Origin: CBDCNH01 sp965219015
Lineage (GTDB): Bacteria; Pseudomonadota; Alphaproteobacteria; Rhodobacterales; Rhodobacteraceae
Direction: 5' to 3'
Length of the DNA stretch: 64,000 bases
NCBI GenBank assembly: GCA_965219015.1
Contig: CBDCNH010000011.1
Location: forward strand, 310,001-374,000
Position 1 is the stretch's first letter. Each line of letters begins with the position of its first letter. The notes under the pieces were generated by a model. It saw nothing but the letters and a program-made list of their open reading frames with translations. It was not told the DNA's origin and did not search any database. Both the position numbers and the translations under genes were made by a program. Below are positions 35,190-43,251 of this stretch, in pieces.

Positions 35190-36689
35190 CTAGCGCCCCC
35201 GCAGCATCGCGCCGAGGATGCCGCGGACGATGCGGCGCGTGGCGGTGGAGCCGATCTCGCGCGCGACGGTGCGGGTCAGCGTCTCGGTGAAGGTGGCGCC
35301 GCGCCGGACGGCGGGCTTCGGCCGCTCGTAGCGACGGGCGGACTTCAGCTCCTCCGCCGCGGCCGTGTCCCGCGCGGCAGCCTCCTCGGCCTCGGCGGCG
35401 CGCGCGGCCAGCCGCTCGAAGGCGCTGTCACGGTCGATCCCCGCCTCGTACTTGCCCGCGAGCGGCGAGGCGGCCACGAGGCCCGCGCGCTCCGCCGCGG
35501 TGATCGCCCCGAGCCGCGACGCGGGCGGGCGGATCAGCGTGCGCTCGACCATGCCGGGCGCGCCCTTCGGCTCCAGCATCGAGGTGACGGCCTCGCCGGT
35601 GCCGACCTCGCGGATCGCGTCCTCGGTCGGGAAGCGGGGGTTGTCGCGGTAGGTCTCGGCGGCGTCGTGCAGATCGCGCCGGTCCTTGGCGGTGAAGGCC
35701 CGGAGCGCGTGCTGGATGCGGTTGCCGAGCTGCCCGAGGATGTCGCGCGGCACGTCGGCCGGGGTCTGCGTCACGAAGTAGACGCCCACGCCCTTCGAGC
35801 GGATGAGCCGCGCCACCTGCTCGATCTTGTCGACGAGCGGCTTCGGCGTGTCCTCGAAGAGAAGATGCGCCTCGTCGAAGAAGAGGACGAGCACCGGCTT
35901 TTCCACGTCGCCGACCTCGGGCAGCGTCTCGAAGAGCTCCGACAGGAGCCACAGGAGCACCGTGCCATAGAGCCGGGGCGCGGCCATCAGCCGGTCGGCG
36001 GCGAGGATCGAGACGTAGCCCTCGCCGGTCGGCGTGCGGAGCATGAGGTCGTTGAGGTCGAGCGCAGGCTCGCCGAAGAGATGCGCCCCGCCGTCGGTCT
36101 CGAGCTGCAGGAGCCGGCGCTGGATCGTGCCCACCGACGCCGGCGAGACATGGCCGTAGCGCGCGCCGACAGCGCTTGCGTTCTCGGCGAGCCACCCGAG
36201 CATCGCCTGCAGATCCTTGAGATCGAGGAGCGGCAGCGCCTCCTCGTCGGCGATGCGGAAGGCGATCGCGAGCACGCCCTCCTGCGCCTCCGAGAGATCG
36301 AGGAGCCGCGCGGTCAGGAGCGGGCCCATCTCGGCCACCGTCGTGCGGACCGGGTGCCCGGCTTCGCCGAAGAGGTCCCAATGGACGACCGGGAAGGCAC
36401 GCTCCCCGATGTCCTGAAGCCCGATGGTCGCCGCGCGCTCGGCAAAGGCGGCGGCGAGCTTGCCCTCGGGCGCGCCCGCCATGCCGAGGCCCGCGAGGTC
36501 GCCCTTCACGTCCGACAGGACCACCGGCACGCCCGCCGCGGAGAAGCCCTCGGCGAGGATCTGCAGCGTCACCGTCTTGCCGGTTCCCGTCGCGCCCGCG
36601 ATGAGGCCATGCCGCGCGGCGGTGCGGAGGAGGAGGTGCTGCGGCACGGCGTAGCCCTCGCCGCCGCCGCCGATGAAGATGCCGTCCAT
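35190..36689 (-). CDS. HerA/YjgR-like ATPase (DUF853)
   Basis: A 499-residue cytoplasmic P-loop ATPase of the HerA/FtsK-related DUF853 family; function not settled (E. coli YjgR). The N-terminus IFIGGGGEGYAVPQHLLL is followed by Walker A GATGTGKTVTLQ (about residues 30-41), then Walker B VLVLFFDEAHLLFED, the VGVYFVTQTPADVP sensor and an arginine-rich C-terminus. A basic, Ala/Glu-rich coiled segment (about residues 410-450) precedes the RRxxRGxxGxMLRGR end. The start is ATG 36689 (MDGIFIGG). Confidence 0.92.
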   Translation of the reverse strand: MDGIFIGGGGEGYAVPQHLLLRTAARHGLIAGATGTGKTVTLQILAEGFSAAGVPVVLSDVKGDLAGLGMAGAPEGKLAAAFAERAATIGLQDIGERAFPVVHWDLFGEAGHPVRTTVAEMGPLLTARLLDLSEAQEGVLAIAFRIADEEALPLLDLKDLQAMLGWLAENASAVGARYGHVSPASVGTIQRRLLQLETDGGAHLFGEPALDLNDLMLRTPTGEGYVSILAADRLMAAPRLYGTVLLWLLSELFETLPEVGDVEKPVLVLFFDEAHLLFEDTPKPLVDKIEQVARLIRSKGVGVYFVTQTPADVPRDILGQLGNRIQHALRAFTAKDRRDLHDAAETYRDNPRFPTEDAIREVGTGEAVTSMLEPKGAPGMVERTLIRPPASRLGAITAAERAGLVAASPLAGKYEAGIDRDSAFERLAARAAEAEEAAARDTAAAEELKSARRYERPKPAVRRGATFTETLTRTVAREIGSTATRRIVRGILGAMLRGR

Positions 36690-36729
36690 GCGCGCCCCGC
36701 CCCTGCTCGCAGGCACGGTATCTTAACGC

Positions 36730-36820
36730 CCCTCTGTCAGGAAGGCCCTGCCGGGCGTGGCCCTCTTCGCCCGGCGTCCTCCCTGACCCTGGCCGCGCCG
36801 TCACCGGCGCGGCTTTTTTT
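36730..36820 (+). ncRNA. Candidate structured small RNA with rho-independent terminator
   Basis: Two stems in tandem without a coding frame. Stem 1: GTCAGG (36736-36741) with CCTGAC (36782-36787), enclosing GCCGGGCG (36750-36757) with CGCCCGGC (36768-36775) around a pyrimidine-rich loop ending CCCTCTT. Stem 2 is the terminator at 36792-36820. There is no plus-strand gene for about 1.9 kb upstream, so the terminator needs its own transcript. A TATCTT at about 36719-36724 could be a -10. The 3' end of the RNA is antisense to the end of the VOC pseudogene. Evidence is structural only. Confidence 0.45.
36792..36820 (+). terminator. Rho-independent terminator (plus strand)
   Basis: GCCGCGCCG (36792-36800), loop TCAC, CGGCGCGGC (36805-36813), then seven T (36814-36820). 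This is the best intrinsic terminator in the window, and it has no annotated plus-strand gene in front of it. Confidence 0.85.
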
Positions 36821-37229
36821 CGTTCGCGTGCGCCAGCACGTTGAGAAGCTTCCCCGCAGGATCGCGCAGATAGAACCGCCGCACGCCCCACGGCTCGTCG
36901 GCAGCGGATCGATCGGTGGACCCGTAGACTAAATTCCACAGAATGCGTGTGGAATCACTGAAAATGGATGGTGTTTTTGAAAGATGTCGCCCGCGCATGG
37001 ACCGCATCGGCGTCGTCGACTTCGATCGAGAGATCAGGCACCGGCGTGCCGGAGCCGCCTTCGGTCGCGAGGCCGATCTGGACCGGCGCGGTCTCGCCGG
37101 AGCCGAGCGTCACGATCCAGCCGAGATCCATCTCGACCCCGAGGCCGAACTCCTGAGATCGGCATAGAACGCGCGCACCTCTTCGATCGAGCCCGCGGCG
37201 ACGTTCGCCACGATGCGTTTGACCGTCAT
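36801..37229 (-). pseudogene. VOC/glyoxalase family protein, broken by two frameshifts
   Basis: Pieces of one small VOC-superfamily protein lie in order in different frames. N-terminal: MTVKRIVANVAAGSIEEVRAF from ATG 37229, with a GGGAGACGG site. Middle: VEMDLGWIVTLGSGETAPVQ through DLSIEVDDADAVHARA, after a frame change near 37160. C-terminal: DEPWGVRRFYLRDPAGKLLN to a stop at 36801, after a second change in the AT-rich stretch 36930-36990. That stretch holds a perfect inverted repeat, ATTCCACA (36933-36940) with TGTGGAAT (36948-36955). Relatives are metal-dependent dioxygenases, glyoxalases or antibiotic-binding proteins; no function can be given. Confidence 0.8.
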
Positions 37230-37333
37230 CGTCCCGTCTCCCTTCGTACCGGGGCCCGCGGCGTTTGGGGGCCTGACACCGGATGGGGGGCATGCTAAGC
37301 CCCGCACGACCTCAAACCTCGACGGGACGTTCC

Positions 37334-38004
37334 ATGTCAATGATCCGCGCACGCCATGCGGCAGCCCTCCTCCTCGCCCTCGGCCTCGCGGCGCCGGTGG
37401 CGGCGCAGACCTCGCCGGCCGCCCCGACACGCCGGCCGCCCCCACCCCGACACCGGTCACCCCGACGCCTCCCGCAGCCGGCGGCGCCGCGCCGGCGCCG
37501 AACGACCTTTCGCTCGGCACGACGGCCGACGAGAATGGCCCGGGGACGACCTACACCAAGGACACCTTCGGCGACTGGCAGGAACGCTGCGTCCGGACGC
37601 AGGACGGCAAGGATCCTTGCCAGATGTACCAGCTCCTGAAGGACGGCCAGGGCAACAACGTCGCCGAGGTCAGCATGTTCGGATTGCCCGCCGGCCAGCA
37701 AGCGGCCGCGGGGGCGACCGTGGTGGCACCGCTCGAGACGCTGCTGACGCAGCAGCTGACGCTCAAGGTCGATACCGGCACACCGAAGCAGTATCCCTTC
37801 ACGTGGTGCAGCCAGGTCGGCTGCATCTCCCGGATCGGCTTCACCGGCCCCGAAGTCGACGCCTTCAAGCGTGGCTCGAAGGCCGAGATCACCATCGTCC
37901 CCGTCGCGGCACCCGATCAGGCCGTCGTCCTCGCGGTGTCGCTGAAGGGCTTCACCGCCGCCTACGATGCGGTCAACGCGAACAACGCGGCGAACGGCAA
38001 CTAG
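37334..38004 (+). CDS. Invasion-associated locus B (IalB) family protein, with apparent frameshift
   Basis: A periplasmic protein of the IalB family. The signal peptide (MSMIRARHAAALLLALGLAA, then PVAAQ) starts at ATG 37334 in one frame. The mature part (DTPAAPTPTPVTPTPP, then DLSLGTT, YTKDTFGDWQERC, DPCQMYQLL, FTWCSQVGCISRIGF and VSLKGFTAAYDAV) is in another. One extra C in the run at 37422-37425 would join them into the normal Pro/Ala linker. So this is either a sequencing/assembly error or a recent frameshift. The four Cys fit the family's disulfides. Confidence 0.8.
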
Positions 38005-38007
38005 CCA

Positions 38008-39219
38008 TCACGGTGCGCGGCCGAGCGCCAGCACGGCGTTGAGGCCGCCGAAGGCGAAGGCGTTCGAGAGCACCACGTCCACCGCCGCGTCGCGGGCCAC
38101 GTTCGGCACCACGTCGAGCGCGCATTCGGGGTCGGGCTCCTCGTAGCCGATGGTGGGCGCGATCACGCCCTCGCGGAGCGCCATGATGCACGCGAGAAGC
38201 TCCACCGCGCCGGTGCCGCCGATGAGATGCCCGTGCATCGACTTCGTGGACGAGATCATCAGCCGGTCGGCGTGGTGCCCGAACACCTCCGCCACCGCGG
38301 CGCATTCGGTCTTGTCGTTCGCCGCCGTGCCGGTGCCGTGCGCGTTGATGTAGCCGACGCGGGCCGGATCGACGCGGGCGTCGCGCATCGCGCCGGCCAT
38401 CGCGCGCGCGGCGCCCTGCTGCTGCGGCATCACGATGTCGGAGGCGTCCGAGGTCATCGCGAAGCCGATCACCTCGGCGAGGATGTCGGCGCCCCGCGCC
38501 CGCGCGTGCTCGAGCTCCTCGAAGACGAAGATCGCCGCGCCCTCGCCCTGCACCATGCCGTTGCGGTTGGCCGAGAATGGCCGGCAGGCGTCGCGCGACA
38601 TCACGCGCAGCCCCTCCCAGGCCTTGATGCCGCCGAAGCAGAGCATCGCCTCCGACCCGCCCGTCAGCATCACCCGCGCGCCGCCGCCGCGGATGAGGTG
38701 GAACGCCTGCCCCATCGCGTGATTGCTGCTGGCGCAAGCGGTCGCGACGGTGAAGCTCGGGCCCTTGAGGTTGTGGACCATCGAGAGGTGGCTCGCGGCC
38801 GCGTTGTTCATCAGCTTCGGCACGACGAACGGATGGACGCGGTTCTTGCCCTCCTCGTAGACCGAGCGGTAGTTCTCGTCCCAGGTGTTCACGCCGCCGC
38901 CCGCGGTGCCGATCGCGACGCCCGCCTCCCAGGCGAGGGGCCCGTCGATCGCGAGCCCCGCCTGCGCCATCGCCTCCTGTCCCGCGAGGAGGGTGAACTG
39001 CGTGAAGCGGTCGTAGAGCGCGATCTGCTGGCGGTTGAACTGCGCCTCGGCGTCCCAGTCGTGGACCTGCCCGCCGATGCGGACCTGCAGCCGCTCCACG
39101 TCGCGGAACGCGAGATCGGTGATGCCGCAGCGGCCCTCGCGGAACGCGGCGAGCGTCTCGGGGACGGTGTGGCCGAGCGCGTTGATCGTGCCCGCGCCGG
39201 TGATGGCGACGCGCCTCAT
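38008..39219 (-). CDS. Beta-ketoacyl-ACP synthase (KAS II/FabF-like)
   Basis: A 403-residue condensing enzyme with the thiolase fold: nucleophile C162 in ATACASSNHAMG, the His in INAHGTGTAANDKTE, the second active-site segment STKSMHGHLIGGTGAVE, and NAFAFGGLNAVL. It is not the housekeeping fabF context; it follows an acyl carrier protein gene with a 4-base overlap, and lpxD before that. I infer a dedicated acyl chain for lipid A, as in the acpXL clusters of Rhizobiales. Confidence 0.9.
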   Translation of the reverse strand: MRRVAITGAGTINALGHTVPETLAAFREGRCGITDLAFRDVERLQVRIGGQVHDWDAEAQFNRQQIALYDRFTQFTLLAGQEAMAQAGLAIDGPLAWEAGVAIGTAGGGVNTWDENYRSVYEEGKNRVHPFVVPKLMNNAAASHLSMVHNLKGPSFTVATACASSNHAMGQAFHLIRGGGARVMLTGGSEAMLCFGGIKAWEGLRVMSRDACRPFSANRNGMVQGEGAAIFVFEELEHARARGADILAEVIGFAMTSDASDIVMPQQQGAARAMAGAMRDARVDPARVGYINAHGTGTAANDKTECAAVAEVFGHHADRLMISSTKSMHGHLIGGTGAVELLACIMALREGVIAPTIGYEEPDPECALDVVPNVARDAAVDVVLSNAFAFGGLNAVLALGRAP

Positions 39220-39503
39220 CCGTGCTGCTGGGCGATCAGCGTCTCCACCGCGCGGATGATGGCGGCAACCGAGGAGATGTCGAACTCGCTCTCCTCGGGC
39301 GCGTTGGCGTTGAACGGCACGGTGATGTCGAACGCCTCCTCGATGGCGAAGATGCTCTCGACGAGGCCGAGGCTGTCGATGCCGAGGTCCTCGAGCCGGC
39401 TCTCGGGGCGCACGTCGTCGAACTCGAGGACGCCCTGCTCGGCGATGATCGCCCGCACACGGCTCGACACCGCGCCCGCGTCCGTCGCGATCTCGTCAGG
39501 CAT
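39216..39503 (-). CDS. Acyl carrier protein (AcpXL-like)
   Basis: A 95-residue ACP. The 4'-phosphopantetheine serine is in LGIDSLGLVESIFAIEE. It is more acidic and longer than FabF-pathway ACP, with the extra segment FNANAPEESEFDISSV. The start ATG 39503 follows AAGGAAGG; the longer frame to 39524 is not needed. It overlaps the lpxD stop by 8 bases and the ketoacyl synthase start by 4. Context suggests it carries a special acyl chain for lipid A. Confidence 0.88.
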   Translation of the reverse strand: MPDEIATDAGAVSSRVRAIIAEQGVLEFDDVRPESRLEDLGIDSLGLVESIFAIEEAFDITVPFNANAPEESEFDISSVAAIIRAVETLIAQQHG

Positions 39504-40594
39504 CGCCACCTTCCTTGCCGCCACCGAAGACGGCTGCCTGCAACGCCGCGACCTGCGCGAAGAGCCGCGGCAGGCGCCGCAGGCCCTTGTAGATCTCGAC
39601 GTGGCTGTCCATGCGGATCGCGGGGTAGCCGAGCAGCACCCGCCCCGCCGGCGCGTTCGAGAGGATCTTCGAGCCGCCGCCCGCGATCACGTCGTCGCCG
39701 ATGTAGATGTTGTCCACCACGCCCACCTGTCCGCCGAGCACGACACGGTTGCCGATCCTGACGGACCCCGCGACGCCAACGAGCGCGCAGAGCAGGCAGT
39801 CGCGGCCGACCTCGACGTTGTGGCCGACATGGACGAGGTTGTCGAGCTTGGTGCCCGAGCCCACGCGCGTGTCGCGGATGGTGCCGCGGTCGACGGTGGA
39901 ATTGGCGCCGACCTCGACGTCGTCGCCGACCTCGACGGAGCCCAGCGAATGGATCCGCGTCCAGGACTGGTCGGGCTGCACGGGCGTGGTGCCGCCGAGC
40001 CCGCCCACCGCCTCGACGCCGGCCTTCTCGGGCGTGACGAAGGAAAACCCGTCGGCGCCGATGACGGCGCCCGGCTGCGCGATGAAGCGGTCGCCGATCC
40101 GGACGCGGGCGCCGATGCGGACGCCCTCGAGGATCAGTGCGTCGTCGCCGATCAGCGCTCCTGCGGCGATGCTCGCGTGGCTCGCGATGCGGGCGCGTGC
40201 GCCGATGCGGGCGCCCGGGCCCACGACGACGAACGGTCCGACGGCGGCGCCGTCGCCGATGACGGCGCTCGGGTCGATCAGCGCCGTCGGGTGGATGCCC
40301 GGTGCGATCGCGGGGCCTGCGTCGAGCGCGCGCGTGATGCCGGCGAGCGCGAGGCGCGGGCGCGGCACGAAGATCGCGGCCGCAAGCCCGAGCCCGCGCC
40401 AGTCGGCCCCGGCCCAGAGCACCGCCGCCCGCGCCCCGCCCTTGGGCGAGGCCGTCCGCGTATTTCGGGTCCATCGCGAGCGCGAGGTCGCGCGGACCGG
40501 CCCGTGCGGGCTCGGCGGCGCCGGTCACGTCGAGCCCCAGGTCGCCGACGGCCTCCGCCCCGAGCGCCGCCGCGATCTCGGCGATGTCAGGCAT
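39496..40594 (-). CDS. lpxD: UDP-3-O-acylglucosamine N-acyltransferase LpxD, with apparent frameshift
   Basis: The third lipid A enzyme, adding the second acyl chain from acyl-ACP. The uridine-binding N-terminus (MPDIAEIAAALGAEAVGDLG, then DLALAMDPKYADGLAQ) starts at ATG 40594. The hexapeptide-repeat domain continues in another frame (VLWAGADWRGLGLAA, then IHPTALIDPSAVIGDGAAVG, QPGAVIGADGFSFV and LDNLVHVGHNVEVGRD). The change is a one-base difference in the G-rich run near 40437-40447. LpxD is normally needed for lipid A, so an assembly error is the simpler reading. It lies with acp and the ketoacyl synthase, not in the lpxA operon. Confidence 0.88.
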
Positions 40595-40608
40595 GGCGCA
40601 TGGCCCGG

Positions 40609-42264
40609 TCAGCTCTCGGTGGAGCGCAGCGTGACCCCGGCGCCCGCCAGCGCGTCGAAGATGCGCGCGTCACGGCCGTAGATGTCGCGGCGGTAGGTGA
40701 TGCGGCCGCGGGCGTCGGGCCAGGCGGTGAAGTAGACGAGGTGAACCGGGACCGGCACCTTCAGCGGCAGCACGGTCTCGACGCGCGTCCGCAGCGCCGC
40801 CTTGAACGTGCTCTCGGGGTCCGCGGACTGCCGCGCGAGGAGCGCATAGGCGAAGTCGAACGGGTCGCCGAGCCGGATGCAGCCGTGGCTGAACGCGCGC
40901 ACCTCGCGCTTGAAGAGCGATTTCGTCGGCGTGTCGTGGAGGTAGATGTTCCAGCGGTTCGGGAACATGAACTTGACGAGCCCGAGCGCGTTGCCGTCGG
41001 AAGGCGGCTGCTTCATCACGAACGGGAACGTCGCCGGCGTGAACTGGCGCCAGTCCACCGCGTCGCGCGGCACGGTGCGGCCGTAGCGGTCGATGATCCG
41101 GAGGTGCCCCGCCGCGAAGGGGTTCTGCTGCAGGAGCGGCAGGTATTCCTTCACCGTGATCGACCGCGGCACGTTCCACGTCGGGTTGACGACGAGGAAC
41201 TCCATCTGGTCCGAGAACTCGGGCGTCCGCGTGTCGCTGCCGGGCTTGCCGATCACGGCGCGGGTCTCGAAGCTCACCTTGCCGTCGTCGACGAGCTTCG
41301 CTGTGAAGTCCGCGAGGTTGACCCAGACGTGGCGCGGTCCGAGGTCCATGTTGATCCAGCGCAGCCGCTCCATCGCGACGAGCACCGACTGCAGCCGCTC
41401 CACCGGCTCGACGTTCACCTCCCGGATCGTCGCCTCGCCCGCGGCCCCGTCCGTGACCATGCCGTGATCGGCCTGGAAGCGCTGCACCGCGGCCTGCAGG
41501 TCGGCGTCGTACTTCGGTGCCGCGGTGCGGGCGAGGTAGCCCATCGCCACCAGCCGGTCGCGCAGCGCGATGACCGGCGCCCCCGAGGAGCCGACCTTGA
41601 CCGCCCGCGCGCCCACCTTGGGGCCCCAGCCGCCCGCCAGTCCAACGCGCTCGAGCCGCAGCTTCTCCTTCATCAGCACGGTGTAGGCGGGGTTCGACGG
41701 CGGCAGCGACCGCAGGTACGCCATCGGCCTCGCACCCGCGATGCCGGCGAGGAGCTTGCCGTGGTCGCGCAGCGGCACCGAGCGAACGATCGTCGGATCG
41801 ACCTTGGACGGCGTCAGGATGCCCGTCTGCACGTCCCGCGCGTATGCGAGATACACCCGGCTCATCCGCGCCTCCAGAAGCCCGCGGTCGCGCTCGCCGT
41901 GGACGGCCTCGAATGCCGCGATCAGCGTCGCGGGATCGTCGGCGGTGGCCGGCAGGCCATGCTCGCCGGCATGTGCGAACACCGAGAGGAACGCGCCGCG
42001 GCGATCGGCGTCGCCGGCCCCGGTCCAGATCGGGGCATAGTCACGCTCGCGGTAGAACGCGGCCATCGCGGCGTCGCCTGCGGCCCCCTCCGCGACGGCC
42101 TGGCGAAAGGCGATCTCGGCGGTCGTCGGCGCAGGCGCCGCTGTCGCCCCCGTCCCGGTCGCGGCGAGCGCCGCGAACTGCCGGGGTGCCACTTCCGCGA
42201 CGGCGGGAACCCCGAACGCGGCGGTGAGGATCGATACGGAAAGAACGTGGTGCAGCAATCGCAT
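40609..42264 (-). CDS. L,D-transpeptidase with peptidoglycan-binding domain (YcbB/LdtD type)
   Basis: A 551-residue exported enzyme that forms 3-3 cross-links in peptidoglycan. Signal peptide (LLHHVLSVSILTAAFGVPAVA), a scaffold domain with FYRERDYAPIWTG, a peptidoglycan-binding domain (APVIALRDRLVAMGYLA, then LQAAVQRFQADHGM), and a YkuD catalytic domain with the active Cys in FSHGCIRLGDP. The start ATG 42264 is chosen because the longer frame has no signal. Divergent from the DUF882 gene, which also acts on the cell wall. Confidence 0.93.
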   Translation of the reverse strand: MRLLHHVLSVSILTAAFGVPAVAEVAPRQFAALAATGTGATAAPAPTTAEIAFRQAVAEGAAGDAAMAAFYRERDYAPIWTGAGDADRRGAFLSVFAHAGEHGLPATADDPATLIAAFEAVHGERDRGLLEARMSRVYLAYARDVQTGILTPSKVDPTIVRSVPLRDHGKLLAGIAGARPMAYLRSLPPSNPAYTVLMKEKLRLERVGLAGGWGPKVGARAVKVGSSGAPVIALRDRLVAMGYLARTAAPKYDADLQAAVQRFQADHGMVTDGAAGEATIREVNVEPVERLQSVLVAMERLRWINMDLGPRHVWVNLADFTAKLVDDGKVSFETRAVIGKPGSDTRTPEFSDQMEFLVVNPTWNVPRSITVKEYLPLLQQNPFAAGHLRIIDRYGRTVPRDAVDWRQFTPATFPFVMKQPPSDGNALGLVKFMFPNRWNIYLHDTPTKSLFKREVRAFSHGCIRLGDPFDFAYALLARQSADPESTFKAALRTRVETVLPLKVPVPVHLVYFTAWPDARGRITYRRDIYGRDARIFDALAGAGVTLRSTES

Positions 42265-42566
42265 GATGACCCCTAGCGGCGCGTTGGTCCGGCCTCCGAG
42301 AGATGGCGCGCCCGTGGCCCCGAGCCAAGCCCCGCGGGCCGCGGAATGACCGCGCATGTCGCCCGGAGGACACGGTTTCACGAACCACTCCGCCCCGTCC
42401 CGGTCAATCGGAATTGCGCGGGTTTCCGCCGACTGTTGCCGAACCGTGACCAGTCCCGGCAATTGCCGGGTTCTGTGGCCAAATGACTCGTGCCATAACA
42501 TGCGTGCATCTCGGGACAGGTGCGAAAGCCGCGAAAAAGCGGCGGTGAACGACGGGACAGGCATAG
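42265..42566. promoter_or_regulatory. Divergent promoter region with a perfect 16-base palindrome
   Basis: 302 non-coding bases separate the L,D-transpeptidase (-) and DUF882 (+) starts. CCCGGCAATTGCCGGG at 42455-42470 is a perfect inverted repeat. Just after it, TTCTGT (42471-42476) and CATAAC (42494-42499), 17 bases apart, could be a -35/-10 pair for the plus-strand gene. The palindrome would then sit at the promoter's upstream edge, as an operator or activator site. Confidence 0.45.
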
Positions 42567-43136
42567 ATGACAGCGAAAACTTCCGCCGGCTTCAGCCGGC
42601 GCGGCGTGCTCGGTGCGTTTGCGATGACGGCCGTAGCGGCGGCACCGACATTCGCCCGCGCCTCGGGCTTCCTCCGCGGCGCCGGCGACGTGAGGCGGGT
42701 GCGGCTCTACTCCGGGCGCACGGGCGAAAGCATCGACACGATCTACTGGATCGAAGGCGAGTACATCCCGGAAGTTCTTTCTGAAATCAACCACTTCATG
42801 CGCGACTGGCGGTCCGGTTCGGTGATCCGCTACGACGCGCGCACGGTCGATATCCTCGCTGCCGCGCATCGGCTGATGGATGTCGACGAGCCGTACATGC
42901 TCCTGTCCGGCTACCGCACCGCGCAGACCAACGCGATGCTGCGCGCCTCGTCACGCGGCGTGGCGCGGAACTCGCTGCACATGAAGGGTCAGGCCGCCGA
43001 CCTCCGGCTCCGCTCGCGCACCGTCTCGCAGATGGCCCGTGCGGCGACGGTCTGCAACGCCGGCGGCGTCGGGCGGTATCCGCGCTCGAACTTCGTCCAT
43101 ATGGATTGCGGCCCGATCCGGAGTTGGGGGGGCTGA
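42567..43136 (+). CDS. DUF882 / YcbK-like murein peptidase, Tat-exported
   Basis: A 189-residue protein of the peptidase M15A fold. The N-terminus has a twin-arginine signal: GFSRRGVLGAFAMTAVAAAPTFARA. Zinc-ligand motifs of the M15 family are seen in SLHMKGQAADLR (H and D) and FVHMDCGP (H). Relatives hydrolyse peptide cross-links in peptidoglycan. It sits divergent from an L,D-transpeptidase, which fits cell-wall work. GACGGGACAGGC precedes ATG 42567, a weak ribosome site. Confidence 0.9.
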   Translation: MTAKTSAGFSRRGVLGAFAMTAVAAAPTFARASGFLRGAGDVRRVRLYSGRTGESIDTIYWIEGEYIPEVLSEINHFMRDWRSGSVIRYDARTVDILAAAHRLMDVDEPYMLLSGYRTAQTNAMLRASSRGVARNSLHMKGQAADLRLRSRTVSQMARAATVCNAGGVGRYPRSNFVHMDCGPIRSWGG

Positions 43137-43172
43137 CGCATCACGGTTTCGTGTGAACCGGAACCGCGACAT

Positions 43173-43198
43173 CCGGCGCGCCCGGCCGGCGCCGGTTT
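43173..43198 (+). terminator. Hairpin after the DUF882 gene
   Basis: CCGGCGC (43173-43179) pairs with GCGCCGG (43189-43195), followed by TTTG. It lies 37 bases past the stop and before scoA. The U-tract is short, so termination may be weak. Confidence 0.4.
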
Positions 43199-43251
43199 GA
43201 ACGCCAGCGTCCGGTCTCCTCGGCGCTGCCGGCGCGATCGGTGAGGATGAT

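Noticed and set aside
34863..35193. Short frames on both strands that look like real proteins
   Set aside because: The two are complements of each other over the same bases, and neither has a good ribosome site or recognisable motif.
36690..36730. A clear promoter for the candidate small RNA
   Set aside because: Only a weak -10-like TATCTT is visible and no convincing -35 at the right spacing, so no promoter feature was entered.
38227..42276. A 1349-codon open frame on the plus strand
   Set aside because: It is antisense to the ketoacyl synthase, ACP, LpxD and L,D-transpeptidase genes. Its composition is basic and repetitive (R, H, D, E), as expected from reading GC-rich genes backwards.
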